From the NCBI GenBank assembly GCA_040954595.2, contig CM082577.2:11780001-11844000 (forward strand): DNA of 64,000 nt, given 5' to 3'. Source of the DNA: Balanoglossus misakiensis. Taxonomy: Eukaryota; Hemichordata. Made by a program: the position numbers and the translations under genes. The notes beneath the pieces are model-generated. The model ran no database searches. It saw nothing but the letters and a program-made list of their open reading frames with translations, and was not told where the DNA came from. Shown here piece after piece: positions 11,681 through 23,984 of this stretch (positions within the stretch are counted from its first letter, which is position 1; each line of letters opens with the position of its first letter).

Positions 11681-14600
11681 ACGGAAACACTTATTTTGTC
11701 ACGTGACCCATTTCAAGCAAAAAAGAGAAGAAAAAACAAAACAAGAGAGAGACTTCATTTCTATCTTCTGAAATGCAGTGACAGATTTTTAAAAAAGAAA
11801 TTCAATGAACTTTTACATCCTGGCACTTCTGTGTGAATCTCTAATTAGGTCATAGGTCAGTATCGGAGATCAGTGATTGACTGGTGGTCAGGGCCACTTG
11901 ACGACTTGTAGCAAGTTCACCTTGACATGACGTGTGGTGTCTTTTGAAAAGCCAACAACTGCCAGACAACCTTTTTTTCATGGAAGTGTGCAAAAGTATT
12001 AAAATCAAAAAAGGGAGATTTAAAGCAAAAGATCAGAATTTATCAAGTACAAAGTAGAATTTGAGATAATTGTAGTTTTAATATCAAATTGTAATGACAG
12101 ATGTACTAGTTAACAGGGAAGTACAATCTTTTAAATTTGTTTTTTTCATTTTTTAATCAGTAACTGTGACATTTGGCAATATTCAGTGGATCTATTTAAA
12201 ATGGGACTGGAATAATCGAGAAACTGTGCGATTTGATATCAGCTTTATCAACTCACATAAACATCTGCAAATAAGACAACTCATTAGTTTTAAATGATTT
12301 CCACTCAAATTCAATATCATGGTTTAGGTAGTAGGTTTGGACTTGTTGAACGAGAAGAAAAAAAATGGACCAAAGATTGAAACTTGCAGATATTGGAGTG
12401 TTATCTGACAATCAACTCAGAAGAAAGAGTGTCCCTTTTTACATTTCAACTCAAGTCTCTGTGATTTGCTGATTGTATTATCCAACTTTACTGAACGGTG
12501 CTCTGAGTACAATTTCCTCTCTTTTTGTTTTTATTTTGTTGTTTTTAGTGTCGCAGATTGTGCAAGAGCTGTAGACTAGCTGACTACATGAGTTTCAGGT
12601 TTTATCAATTGTCCCAACAACACCATCTCGCCCCGCCCTGTTACTTTTTAAAACTACATTAACCTTCTATATGAAGAAGAGAAAATTTCATTTTACTCAG
12701 TTTTAAGTTTTTAAATCATTGGCCTCTGTGTCTGTAGTGCAAGTCCACTACACCCTTTTACCGCCATGGTTTGGTCCAAATTCATTGTTTTCTATGTTGA
12801 AGTTGGACCTCTAAAGAGGGAACTGGGGTGAAAGGGGTAAATCTCAACGGACCACTACAACCAATGGCTGGAAATTTGCAAGAAGTTTACATGAGATTTG
12901 AATCAAAATAGAAGGACTATTTCAGGGGATTATATATTGCCCCAGTTTTTAAAACCAAATAGTTACAAAACCAACAATGCTGTCCAAAATGTATATATTT
13001 TTGTTCTTTCTGTGGACTCGATCAGAAATGGACACATGCAGTTTTTGAAAAAAAATGGAAATTAACTGTCGATCAGAGATTGAAATTGCATAGTTTGCCA
13101 TTTAATGTAGATGTTTAATTGTCAGTTCTGTGCTGAGACGACTGCCCATGGCTCAGTGAGACTACATCCCAATTAACCTGGAAATATTGCACCCACAATG
13201 CCCCGCGATGAACTTTGACCACAATGAACTTTGACCTGAAGCTCGTGTAGTCTGACTTGATCCTGTAGGGTTAGGAGGAGAATAGACGACAATAATGATG
13301 TTTTTTAATGTCACTGTGTACACACACTGTATTGGTGGTATCTCAAGTGTTGTGACTGACAGAAAGAGAAGAGTCCATTGCCCTCAGACAATGCGACATC
13401 AAAAGCTACCTCTAAAAAAAATCTGTTTTAGAGGGTCTCTCACGACGAGTGATGGTTGATACACGTGACGAGAATTCTACTTGTGTGTGTATGTCACATA
13501 CCTAATATGATAGAAGATCCGGAATCTCTTGAAATCTCTTAGTCAGTTTTTGAAAAGATTTAAACAAGAAAATTGATTTTTTCCCCATTTTCAATATTGT
13601 CAATCAAGTTAAACTTTTTTGGATGTATGGCTGTATGTTAGATTGTCATGTGAAAAAAAATGTAATTTGGAAAACAGAAATACCCAATACTCAGATTGTT
13701 AACAGAGAAATTTATTTGTTTCTTGTTATTTATTTATATCTTGTAACTGAGTGTCAAAGTTCATGGTGCACTAAGTCATTATACATGCTGCTGTCCATAG
13801 TAACCCATAGTAACAGACTCTACAGTATTAAGACGTTTCACCTTTTTTTCACCATTTTTCTCAAGCATTTCATTCAAACGACAGAGAAAGTGAGAGACAG
13901 TTAAAAAGAAATAGATTTTTTTAATCTATTATATTTCTTTCATTTCAGAATTATTATATTTATTATTATTATTCATTCATCTATATAAAAAAAATTTAAA
14001 TAGAATTTTAAGTGCTTTGTTTTGTTTTTTTGTAAAAAGGAAACGATTTCCTGGAGTGCAATTTTAGCCTCACCGGCAAAACAAAAACAACTTATATCAA
14101 TCTGTCCAGTGTGTTGATCCTGGTGGTGTATACACGAGGACGTCCAGGTTGAATTCTCATCCAATTTTCATTGCTGAAGAGGCTTCCGTATAAAGGCTGT
14201 AGTGTAGTCATGGTGACAACCTGATTAAAATAAAAACCGGTCAAGCTATAATCCACCAACGTGGATTTTCGGTGAAAGAATCTATTTTAGGAAATAAAAA
14301 AAAATTAGCGCAATCACAGTTGGTTGTGATGGTTTATTCTGCCCGGCTGAACACATGCCACGGAGTGTTGGACGTCCAATTATATTTATTCCTGAGAATA
14401 ATTTCTGCTGTTAGAATGTGTTTTTATTTTGTAGCAGTTGCTTGTCAATCTCTACCTGTAGACTTTTAAAGTAGATTGTTTTTGTTTTCGTTTACATTTC
14501 CTTGTTTATATATTTAAAACATCTCACACTTGGTATTCTAAGACAATTTTTTTTTCCTGTATTTATAAAAAAATCTACAGTAAGTTTCCATGGACTCACT

Positions 14601-14755
14601 GTGCTAGTGTTGTAATCAGACAAGACAAAAGAATTTGTGCAGTCAATGCATGTTTATTTATCAGAAAAAACATTTTGCAGTAGTCTGCCTCCTTTTACTG
14701 TAGTTGTATTTTATGTTGCATCAAATGCAATAAAGCAATGTGTATTGCAAATTTA
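11681..14755 (+). other. RBFOX 3' UTR (extent inferred)
   Basis: About 3 kb after the stop with no coding potential, poly-A and poly-T runs, and several AATAAA-like words. The clearest end is AATAAA at 14729-14734 followed by GT-rich sequence. RBFOX genes in other animals have long 3' UTRs, which agrees. Earlier signals, for example around 14225, could also be used. Confidence 0.55.
14729..14734 (+). terminator. Candidate poly(A) signal AATAAA for RBFOX
   Basis: AATAAA with a G/T-rich stretch just downstream (GCAATGTGTATTG). Chosen as the last good signal before sequence lacking any transcript features. Confidence 0.45.
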
Positions 14756-16148
14756 CTCAGTGGCTTCAGCTTATTAATTTTTTTTGCAAGTGTCTCCAGA
14801 GAGATGATCCAGTCACTTTAAAGGTCACCTCCAATTTACATATATACCCATATATGGTCAAAAGGACATGTCTGTTTTTGAATACGAATGACCTTGTGGC
14901 CATGCACTGTTTTTTCAAGATCTCTAATAAAATGCAGAGTCACCATGCTAGTTTATGAAATAGCCATGTCTTAAGCCAATGATTTTAAAATTCTGCCGAG
15001 TCAGCATTTCTTATCAAGTTTTTTTTTCTATGGGCAAAAACAATATCAACTTTGTTGTTTTATGGTGATACCTCACAAACAGTGTGGAAATTTTAGAAAA
15101 GCATGCTTATCCATAATTTTCCTCAATGACTTACATAATTTTATCCAAAATCAGCTAAATTGGTTGAAAATTGAGAGTTCAGACATTTTTTAGCATACCA
15201 AGATTTTGCACATGCAATAGTGTAATGTCTTCAAAAAGTAGCAACCAACATGCAGTTTGAATTGTATGAGTAGAAATTGGTTTCAAGTGATTCCCAATGA
15301 AATCCTACGGGGAGGGGAAAATTCGGTGGTTAATGCAATGTGAAAAAAATGACGGATATTATTACTGAAGCCAGAGAAGGGACTGAAAATACACCACTGC
15401 TAGCTGCCATGACATGTTACATACACACTGAATGATATTATCCCCAAGGTTGCACCATATGTCTATTCCCTCTCACAGCCCCTGAGTTTGCAACACTGTT
15501 TTTTTTCTCTCTGCAATGCACCTATATTCATTTAATTACAGAGTCAGCATAGCTGTGTGTGTTGCCAGGGTGTGTTGAACGTCTTGCCCAATTGCAGTCT
15601 GGTTCCTCTCCCAATTCTACCACTGGGTGGCGCTGAGTCATGCAGAACAAAACCTGTATTAATATTGAAAAATTAATTCAAGTCCGAACTTAAATTCAAT
15701 TTTTAACAACAACAGTGCATGTTTCTAAAAAGGCTGTATTGAAAAACAAAAACCAATATTGGGCAATTCATCTGTTTTTAAAAAAGGAAACAAGTAACCA
15801 CAGTTGAAACCTACAACAACAATACTGAGAAAATGGCCAAACGTTGGAGTTAGTGGAAATGACGTAGCTGTGCTGGGTACTTCATTAAAAGGATAAAGAT
15901 ATTACCCTTTTCATACAAACTATTCCATTTCCAATGATCTGAAGATGTAAGAATTTGTCAACGATGAAAATGACGCTGATACTTGTACCTGACTGAAAAG
16001 TTCTTACGTGGATATGCCTGTACGCAATATATTTTTCCATGTATTCAAAGAAAGGTCCTGTTTCAAATGAGGTATATCCAGAAAGAAAAGTTCCTTTGTC
16101 TCAACAATACTTGCGGTCATGCCCCCTGTTTTTCCCCTGATATTGATT
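14756..16148. other. Intergenic, no recognised feature
   Basis: AT-rich sequence with short ORFs only. No domain, repeat or RNA structure recognised. Confidence 0.6.
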
Positions 16149-16149
16149 T

Positions 16150-16348
16150 GATATACTGTAAAACGGGTTATTTACGTGAGCAATAAATTTTCGCGAAATT
16201 CGCGAGAGCAAAAATAAAACATGAAAATAAAAAGTTGCGAAAACGTTTTTCGGAGATAACGATGCTGTGAATGAACGCGAAAAATAATCCTCGCGTAACA
16301 GTTGCCCCAAATTTGATATCGCGAAAATAGTCCGTTTTCCAGTATTTC
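16150..16348. mobile_element. CGCG-rich MITE with ATACTGTAAAACGG ends
   Basis: About 195 bp. Left end ATACTGTAAAACGGGTTATT, right end is the imperfect reverse complement (CCGTTTTCCAGTAT). The interior is rich in TTCGCGA/CGCGAAAA words (around 16190-16330). Elements of this composition are widespread in marine invertebrate genomes (from memory). Non-coding, non-autonomous. Confidence 0.75.
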
Positions 16349-16360
16349 AAACAATTTATC

Positions 16361-17542
16361 TAAGGGACCGTTCAGTTTTTACGGCCGGGGGGGGGGCCCG
16401 GCAAAATCCAGGGGGGGGGTCACTTAAATTTTGAAGTCCACAAGGGGGGTCATCTGTTTTTTTAAACGTTTAGGGGGGGTCACATACTTTTGCCACCGAA
16501 CTTTTGCTTTTGAGTCCACAAAATTGCAGTTTCGCACCCTTTATTTTACAAAATTTTCTAATGTGGGAGGGGGACACCCCCTCCCACACCCACCCCATTC
16601 ATTCTCCGCCACATTTCATTTTTTGCTGGTTTGTCTAGTGTACCAGGGCAGAGTGCTTGCCACCCCAACCCCACCAATGATAATATTTAACAAAGTGAAT
16701 ACATAAAGGAGAATAATTGTGCATAACTGATAGTTTCGCGCTGCATCTTCTATATACTAGAAGTTTTATAAATGATGTCATGACAAGATGACGCCAAATC
16801 TTCTAACTTTGAGTGGAGTGGCAAAAAGTAAAATTGGTCCTCCCAAACATTGAGATATAAATTTACTTTTGAGTTCATTAAAATGCAACTTTGCGCTACA
16901 TATTTTACAAAATTTTCTTATGTGGGAAGGGGACACCCCCCCCACACCCACCCCCTCCATTCTTCGCCACATTGCATTTATTCACTGGTTTGTCTAGTGT
17001 ACCAGGGAAGACTTCTTGCCACCCCACCCCGATGCTTACTTTAAGTGGAGTGGCAAAATTAAAATTTGTCCTCCCTAACATTGAGTTAATTTGCTTTTGA
17101 GTTCATTAAATTGCAACTTTGAGCACCGTATTTTACAAAATTTTCTTATGTGGGAGGGGGACACCCCACGCCCACCCCCGCCACTTTTCTTGTTTTACCG
17201 ATTCTAGCAACTATTGTATTGACTTGTCATTTTAATTTGTTCATAGATTTCTTTATTGCAACGATATACTATTATATACTTCAATAATACTTTAAGAAAT
17301 ATATAATTGAGGTGTGAGGAGCCTCATTCCCTTTATTGCATACAGTGTACATAGGATCAGGACGGCGAATGTTTTGGGCGTGGGGGGGGGGTCATCATAT
17401 TTTTGGGTCTGTCAAAGGGGGGGGGGGTCATCATTTTTTGGTCCGGGGTGAAGGGGGGGGGGGGTCGGCCTGATTTTGAGAACCGACGACAAAAACTTGC
17501 CGGCCCCCCCCCCCCTTGCCGTAAAAACTGAACGGTCCCTAA
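16361..17542. mobile_element. 1.18-kb TIR transposon with TAA target duplication (PIF/Harbinger-like, non-autonomous)
   Basis: Perfect 22-bp terminal inverted repeats: 16364-16385 begins GGGACCGTTCAGTT and 17518-17539 is its exact reverse complement. Both are flanked by TAA (16361-16363, 17540-17542). GGG ends plus a 3-bp TWA-type duplication fit PIF/Harbinger (inference). Long G runs lie inside the left end (from 16386) and long G and C runs inside the right end (17385-17515). The core holds three diverged ~200-bp direct units (from about 16490, 16800 and 17033), each with ACAAAATTTTCT and a GGGGGACACCCC-type palindrome. No transposase ORF. Confidence 0.8.
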
Positions 17543-18935
17543 CCAAGTTAAAAAACAAGTGGAAGTCTCGAAGTAGAATTTGTTTTATCAAGTTGACTTT
17601 TAGGCAATTTCTTTTTTAGTTTAATAGTGGAAATGTGATTATCATACTAAACAAAAGAAAATCTCAAAATTGCTAAAAAAAGTTTAGTTTACATTCAATA
17701 ATGGTGAAAAAATCTTTCGACCCTCCCAAAATACTTATTTGAAATGCCGTTTTTATGTTTCAAAAACTGGCAAAATCTTAGAAAGGTGATTTGATATAGG
17801 GCACCTTTACTAAAAATCTAGCCATTGACCCTCAGTTTTTATTCCACAGATTAAATGTTCAGGGGTCATAGTATCTGCAGTATTAAATTTCAACACAGAC
17901 AAAGATTTCAACAAGATCAATCAGAGGATCTCTGCTTCCGAGGTGCATTCTACCTTAAAATTCAATATCAAATTATAACCACAAAGCATGCAAAAGGGGC
18001 TGTCATCTTTCTTGAATATGTGGTACGTGGGGTTTCTCTTTTGTCTTACACGAAATATGGCTTTTGAAAAGTAACAGGCATTGTTTCTATTCATGCTCGC
18101 AGAGACTGTGACTTGATTTTTGATAGTGTCAGGGCGCCCCACGAGGTTGGACTTGTTACTCCAGTTTGCGCAAATTAGCGCGCATTTTTCTCTTCCTATA
18201 AGATTACATTGATAGTTGCTAGAAAAATCACTTTCCTATTGCCATTTTCACGAAGCACACAGTCCATTAAATAGACTGCAAAAACAAAAAAAAGATCGAC
18301 TCATTTCGCGTTTCAAAGTTACCTCAAATAGCGCCCTCTCGTCTTGAGATGTGTCAAGTCAGTGACGTCACAAGAATGTAACAAATTCTCTGTCTGTCTG
18401 TCGACGCGCTCTTTTCCTGCTTTTACGTCGGAGGGTGAAGACGTGTCATTCAACCCTCCGGCTGTAATTCACATTTAGAGCCAAAATATACTGTAGTATC
18501 TTATATCTGCAGTTATCTACTGATAGAGAACAGCTCCCGACGCCACTCGATACGGGGTTGTTTGTGAATGATGGGTTATTTCTCGAGTTTTCACGTACCC
18601 AAGACCAGCTACATGATTTGAACATTTCCTGCGTGTACGCGGCGACGTAACTGGTTTGAACCGGTTTCAGTTGGCTACCAAACCTAAGGCAGACTGATTC
18701 TAGATATCCTCGTCATCTGGTGGCTGGTTGTGGAACAAAATTTGCCAGGTTGAAAAAAGCTGTCGGTTGATATGGTGTAAATTTGTCGGCGGTATTTTCA
18801 CAAAATTTGCCCTTAGGCTTTTGGCGACGAACGAGGCAGAGCAAAATGAAAGAAATAGTCGATCATTGCCCGCACAGACTTACTCTGGACACGGTACTTC
18901 TCACCGAATTACCTGAGACTAATTTGATTAGTCTC
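17543..18935. other. Intergenic, with a full CRE-type site
   Basis: No gene recognised. TGACGTCA, a perfect palindromic CREB/ATF site, is at 18363-18370, near moderately CpG-rich sequence (18350-18700), so an unseen promoter is possible. Weak evidence. Confidence 0.35.
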
Positions 18936-18939
18936 GTAT

Positions 18940-19545
18940 AGGTAATTAGTAAGCTGTGACTGCATTGGTCGACTTACTCTCATGGTTTAATCTAAGTAGT
19001 GAGCACGTTTACAATTTGGACATTTTAATTAGCAAAACAATTTGACAGTGGTGACGGTGACCCCATGTTATTTGCAGGAAAGAACCAGCAGGTTGGGGGG
19101 GGGGTGTCCTGTGGAGGACGTTTTTTTTTTGGGGGGGGGGTGACGGCATGAAGTCACACAGAAATTCTACAATACCTTGTAAAATATAGAAAACAATGTT
19201 CCAACAAACTGAAGTAACGAATTTTTTTTGCAAACTTTTATATGTGCAACAATTTGAACTTTCTTTTATTTTACAAGAATGCCAATTCATAGTCTCTTAA
19301 AGGTAATTGGGAAGTTGGGAGCATTAATTGACTTGCTATCAGGGTTTACTCTAGTAGTACAAAAATGTAAAGACATTTACAGTTGATAGCAGGGAGGGGT
19401 GTGTGTGGAGGATGTTTTTCTGGGGGGGGGGATGACATCATGATGTCATGCAGAAATTCTATAATACCTTGTGAAACAAAAATGTTCCAACAAACTGAAG
19501 TTAAGAAATTGCCACAAAATTTATGAAATCTCATTTTATTTCCTG
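18940..19545. repeat. Two tandem diverged copies of a ~300-bp unit
   Basis: Copy 1 (~18940-19290) and copy 2 (~19300-19545) share GGTAATT...AAG..GTG/GGGAGC, a G-run (19120-19140; 19420-19431), CAGAAATTCTA.AATACCTTGT and TGTTCCAACAAACTGAAGT in the same order. Non-coding. The ORFs across the G-runs are artefacts. Confidence 0.75.
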
Positions 19546-19979
19546 GAAAACTTTAGTCATAAATTAGCACTGCCCACAGTGGCACTAAACTGTTCTAGGT
19601 AATTCACCACAAGACTGATTAGCCAGTTTTGGCAGTTATATAGCCAACAGACCTGCATTATTTACTATTTGTTTATAATTATCAAGCCAATATTTAATAT
19701 CAACAGATAACAAGTAGGTTAAAATATATTATTTTGCCCATGTCAAGTTCAAACAAGTTTTTTTTTAGAGTGGGTGGTCTTTTACATGTGCTACTATGTA
19801 ACTACCTGTCAAGGGCTCCAATAGCCATTACTTGGTGTAAAAGTGGCCCAAAACATAAATGGCCCCACCCAAATATATTATCTGTCATTTTCACACTAGA
19901 CAATTGGGCTGACCAAATTCAGAATTTCAGTTTCAGATCATATAATTTTTTAGAAATTGGTGACTTCAAAAAATCTTGT

Positions 19980-20500
19980 ACTAGTTCTTTGCCCAATTGA
20001 TGGGAGCCTAGCAATTGTGTACATGGTATACCATGTAAAGGTATATATAAATAGATAAAAATAGTCATTGCTCTTGGTCTATCTTGGAGGTTTCCTTTTG
20101 TCACCATCTTTACCTTTCTCACTTTATTTCTCTTGCTCAGTACATACTTAATTTTTTTTTAAAATCCAAACTTTAAAAGTCTTGTATGAAATCACAGTCT
20201 CGCAATGTTTACCATTTTCAAGTCTATACTGTCATGCGCTATAGTATTGTATTGTGTTATAGCAATATACATGAATTGTTCAAACAGAAAGTTCAACCAT
20301 TTACTAGTTCTTTGCCCAATTGATGGGAGCCTAGCAATTGCCAACATAGTATATAAATAGATTAAAATACTCATTGCTCTTTGGTCTATCTTGAAGGTAG
20401 CTTTCTGTCATCTTTTTCCTTTCTCGCTTTCTCTTACTCAGTACAAACTTTTAAAGTCTCCTATGAAATCACAGTTTCGCAATGGGCTGCTCAAGCTATT
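19980..20500. repeat. Local tandem duplication, ~320-bp period
   Basis: TAGTTCTTTGCCCAATTGAT and the following GGGAGCCTAGCAATTG recur at 19981 and 20305, followed in both by TATAAATAGAT, a TTGCTCTTGGTCTATCTTG-like stretch, and CAGTAC...ACTT. Non-coding. Confidence 0.75.
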
Positions 20501-20699
20501 ATTTAAGGTGTGAACGAGCCACAGCATTGTAGTCTTTGGGCCGAACGTGTCTTTTTTGTCAGGTTACACCAATGGTCTTGCACACTACTTGAAACCAACG
20601 AAATCTTGCAGTTTTAACTCAATAAAATAAGTTCTATCTGACTTATTTTTTCTGAGTAAAATATATATTTATGTAATTTGGAGACACTTTTTTCCATTT

Positions 20700-21340
20700 T
20701 TGGTCAAAAGTAGATTCCTGAAACCACTTGCTTTGAAATTTGTAGGTCATGTTTCTAGGGATAATCCCAGTCTGATGGTGTAGACCGTTGGTGAAATTTT
20801 TGTTCTTGTGACAATTTTATGTCTAAATTTTGTTCTTTGAAACAGCTTGTCAGATTGTTGTATGTGAACTTTGGCAGGCATGTTCTTAAGAGAAACAGTA
20901 AGATTACTGTTTTGTAATAAGCACAATGACCTTTTTTGGGCACAAAATGTCTATTTTGTGTTGAGTGGTGTCAATAGGATTGCCTTTTCTTGCTGATTGA
21001 TTGCCTTTTCTTGCAATCAGCACCATTTTATTGTTTACATAAAATGGACTTTTCACGCATCAGATATCTGAATATCAAGAAAACAATTTTTTTATTGTTT
21101 TCTAAAATAACCTCTTTTTACGCAAAAAAACCCTGGCCAAAATGGCAGTTTATATTAAAGTGGGGTCAATGAAACCACTTTTTTGGAATGGTCACCTCTT
21201 TAGAATTGACTATAGAGAATATCAGGTCACACAATATTAAGTTTGTTTTACTTTTTTTTCTAAGAATGAACTTTTGGGGGAAAATACAATTTTGTGTTGA
21301 GTGAGGTCAATCAGACAGCTTTTCTGGAATCGGCGCCAAT
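20700..21340. repeat. Degenerate dispersed repeat family
   Basis: The phrase 'GGTCAAAA..T..TTCT..GAAACC.CTTGTCAGATTG...GGCATGTTC' occurs diverged here (20700-20890) and again near 27240-27300, 28190-28265 and 50995-51085. It looks like an old interspersed repeat; no coding content. Confidence 0.5.
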
Positions 21341-21344
21341 TTCA

Positions 21345-22563
21345 ATTAAAGCTGCAAGCAGCGTTGGCGGGGCACAAGCGGTTCCCATGGTGACCAGCAA
21401 ATACCACGGCTGTATCTGCTGGGGATACAAAGATATGGGAAAGTAGGTCAAAGGTCACCTAAGGTCACCCTAAATTTGGGCAAAAAAATTGGACCCCATA
21501 TAAGTCTAGGTCCAACAAAAACAAGACCCCTAGCTCTATTGGTTCGCCTAGAATTAGGTATGCGCATAATTAATGAGGTCTTGTGTAAGACTCCCTATGT
21601 GCTCCATCTGCCCCCTAAAAGCCAGGACTCTAACTGCTGTGGATGCTGAGATATGGGAAAGTAGATCAAAGGTCATCCAAGGTCACCCAAAATTTGGGCA
21701 TAAAATTTTGATCCCAGAGTGGGCCATGTCCAACTAAAACCAGACCTCTAGCCCTATTGGTTAGCCTGGAATTAGATATGCAGAAAAATGATGTTTCAGA
21801 AATAGGTCAAGGGTCATTGCCAAAATTACCAAAATATTTGTGCCATGTCCTGGCTGCATTGGTACCCATGTCCACAAAATTCATGACTGTGGTGCTTTGA
21901 CAAGAGGAGGTATGTGGAATATGCATATATAATTAGTTGTTTTAAAACTGGGTCAAAGGTCATGTGAAAATTGCCCCGAAAAATTGTGACAACTTCCGGT
22001 CATATGATGACTCATATCCAAAAAAAGAATTTCCGTGCTGTCAATATTTTGGCTACAAAACGGAATTTTCATTTTTCAATGGTTTTCCGAAAATCCAACA
22101 TGGCCGCCATAATGATCGACCAATCACAGTGTGCTTCGCAAACTTGATAGACATAGGTTAGGTGACCACATATCCCAAATCCCGAGACTCGGTAACCGCT
22201 GGTTCTGGAGAAGAAGATTTTTAAAGTTTTAGGTAGTTTTTCAGAAAAACAATTGTAGCAAAAAAACTTTATGTATGACGTCATGATTTTAATGGGGTAA
22301 AATGATGGACATAAGGTAGGCTACCTGCACACCAAATTTGAACTCGATCGGCCCAGTGGTTTTAGAGAAGGACTCATTTAACGATTTTCAGGAAATCCAA
22401 TATGGCCGCCAGGTCACGTGACTAATTAAATATTCACGAGCCACTGCACGTCTACTCATTGGCCCCTACCACCCTACCAAGTTTCAGCCCCCTAGGTGCT
22501 GCGGTTTTCCAGATCTACCTGGCCGAATTTCTCGGAAGAAGAATAATAATAATAATAATAATA
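21345..22563 (+). mobile_element. GCTGCAAGCAGC-headed repeat element, copy 1 (Helentron/HINE-like)
   Basis: Begins AATTAAAGCTGCAAGCAGCG, an imperfect hairpin GCTGC-AA-GCAGC, followed by a GGGGCACAAGC box. The body contains AGGTCAAAGGTCA units, 'AATTAGGTATGC' boxes and a CAACATGGCCGCCATAATGA..GACCAATCACA segment. Ends in (AAT)n at 22540-22566 directly before copy 2. A 5' hairpin, subterminal repeats and a microsatellite tail suggest a Helentron-associated element (inference); no Rep/helicase ORF is present. Confidence 0.65.
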
Positions 22564-23982
22564 ATTAAAGCTGCAAGCAGCATTGTCCGGGCCCAAGCTC
22601 TATTATCTGATCTGATTATTAGATATGCACATAATTAATGAGTAGAAACATCAAAGGTCACCCAGGGGTCATCCACAATTTGGGCAGAACATTTTGACCC
22701 ATAGTGGTCCATGTCCAACAAAAACCAGACCTCTAGCCATTTTGGTTAGCCCGGAATTAGGTATGCACATAAATAATGAGTAAAGCAGGTGTCACAGGTG
22801 ACCCAAAACTTTGGCTTTTCATTATGGCCCCATACCTCCAAATGCCAAGGCTGTATCTGCTGTGGATGTCGAGATATGCAAAAGTAGGTCAAAGGTCACC
22901 CGAGGTCACCCAACATTTGGGCAAAATATTTTGACCCCATACTGGTCCATGTATAACAAAAACAAAATCTCTAGGTCTATCGGTTCATCTGTAATTAGGT
23001 ATGTGCATATTTAATGAGGTCAGCAGAGGTCAAAGGGGTCATGAAAAGTAGCAAAATTTTTTGATCACATACAAATCCACATACATCAAAAACCAAACTT
23101 ATAGCCCTATTGGTTAGCCTGGAATTAGATATGCAGAAAAATGATGCGTCAAAAGTAGGTCAAAGGTCATTGCCAAAATTACCAAAATATTTATAGCTTA
23201 TTCTTGTCATATGATGATTCATATCCATAAAAAGAATTTCTGTGCTATCAATTTTTAGGCTAGAAAGGGAATTTTTACTTTTTAATCGTTTTTCACAAAA
23301 TCCAATATGGCCGCCATAATCTTCGACCAATCACATTCCCCTTCGCAAACTTAATAGACATCTGTTTTATGACCACACACACCAAATCTTGTGACTCGGT
23401 TATCGCCCGTTCTGGAGAAGAAGATTTTTGAAATTTTACAATGGTTTTTCGAAAATCCAATATGGCCGCCATAATCTTCGACCAATCACAATGATCTTCG
23501 CAAACTTGATAGACATCAGTTAGGTGACCACATACCTCAAATGGCGTGACTCGGTTATTGCCGGTTCTGGAGAAGAAGATTTTTGAAAATTTGACCAGAT
23601 TTCAGAAAAACAACTGTAGCAAAAAACTGCAACATTGACAGCATAATATCCAATTACAAAAATGATGGGCATAAGGTATACTAGCTGCACACCAAATTTG
23701 AAGTCAATCTGACTTGTAGTTTCTGAGATCTGAGATTTGCATTTTTTCAGAAAATCCAATATGGCTGCCAGGTCACGTGACTAATTAAATATTCACGAGC
23801 CACTGCACATCTACTCATTGGCCCCTATCTGCCTACCAAGTTTCAGCCTGGTTGGTGCTGCAGTTTTTGAGATTTAGGTGGCCGAAAAATGGAACCAAGA
23901 ATAAAGAAGGAAAGAAAGACTGAAAAACCCCAACGAAACCAATAGGGCCCAAGCGCTGGTATGCGCTTGGGCCCTAATAAAG
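22564..23982 (+). mobile_element. GCTGCAAGCAGC-headed repeat element, copy 2
   Basis: Same head (22570-22581) followed by GGGCCCAAGC. Its end contains AATAGGGCCCAAGCGC and the inverted GCGCTTGGGCCCT (stem 23944-23975). Thus the head box GGGCCCAAGC and the terminal GCTTGGGCCC are inverted repeats of one another. The CCAATATGGCCGCC-type segment occurs three times (about 23301, 23457, 23756). Non-coding. Confidence 0.7.
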
Positions 23983-23984
23983 AA

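Noticed and set aside
18363-18370. CRE site as proof of a promoter
   Set aside because: A single TGACGTCA without exon, TATA or CpG-island support is not enough; other GACGTCA sites occur in repeats in this window.
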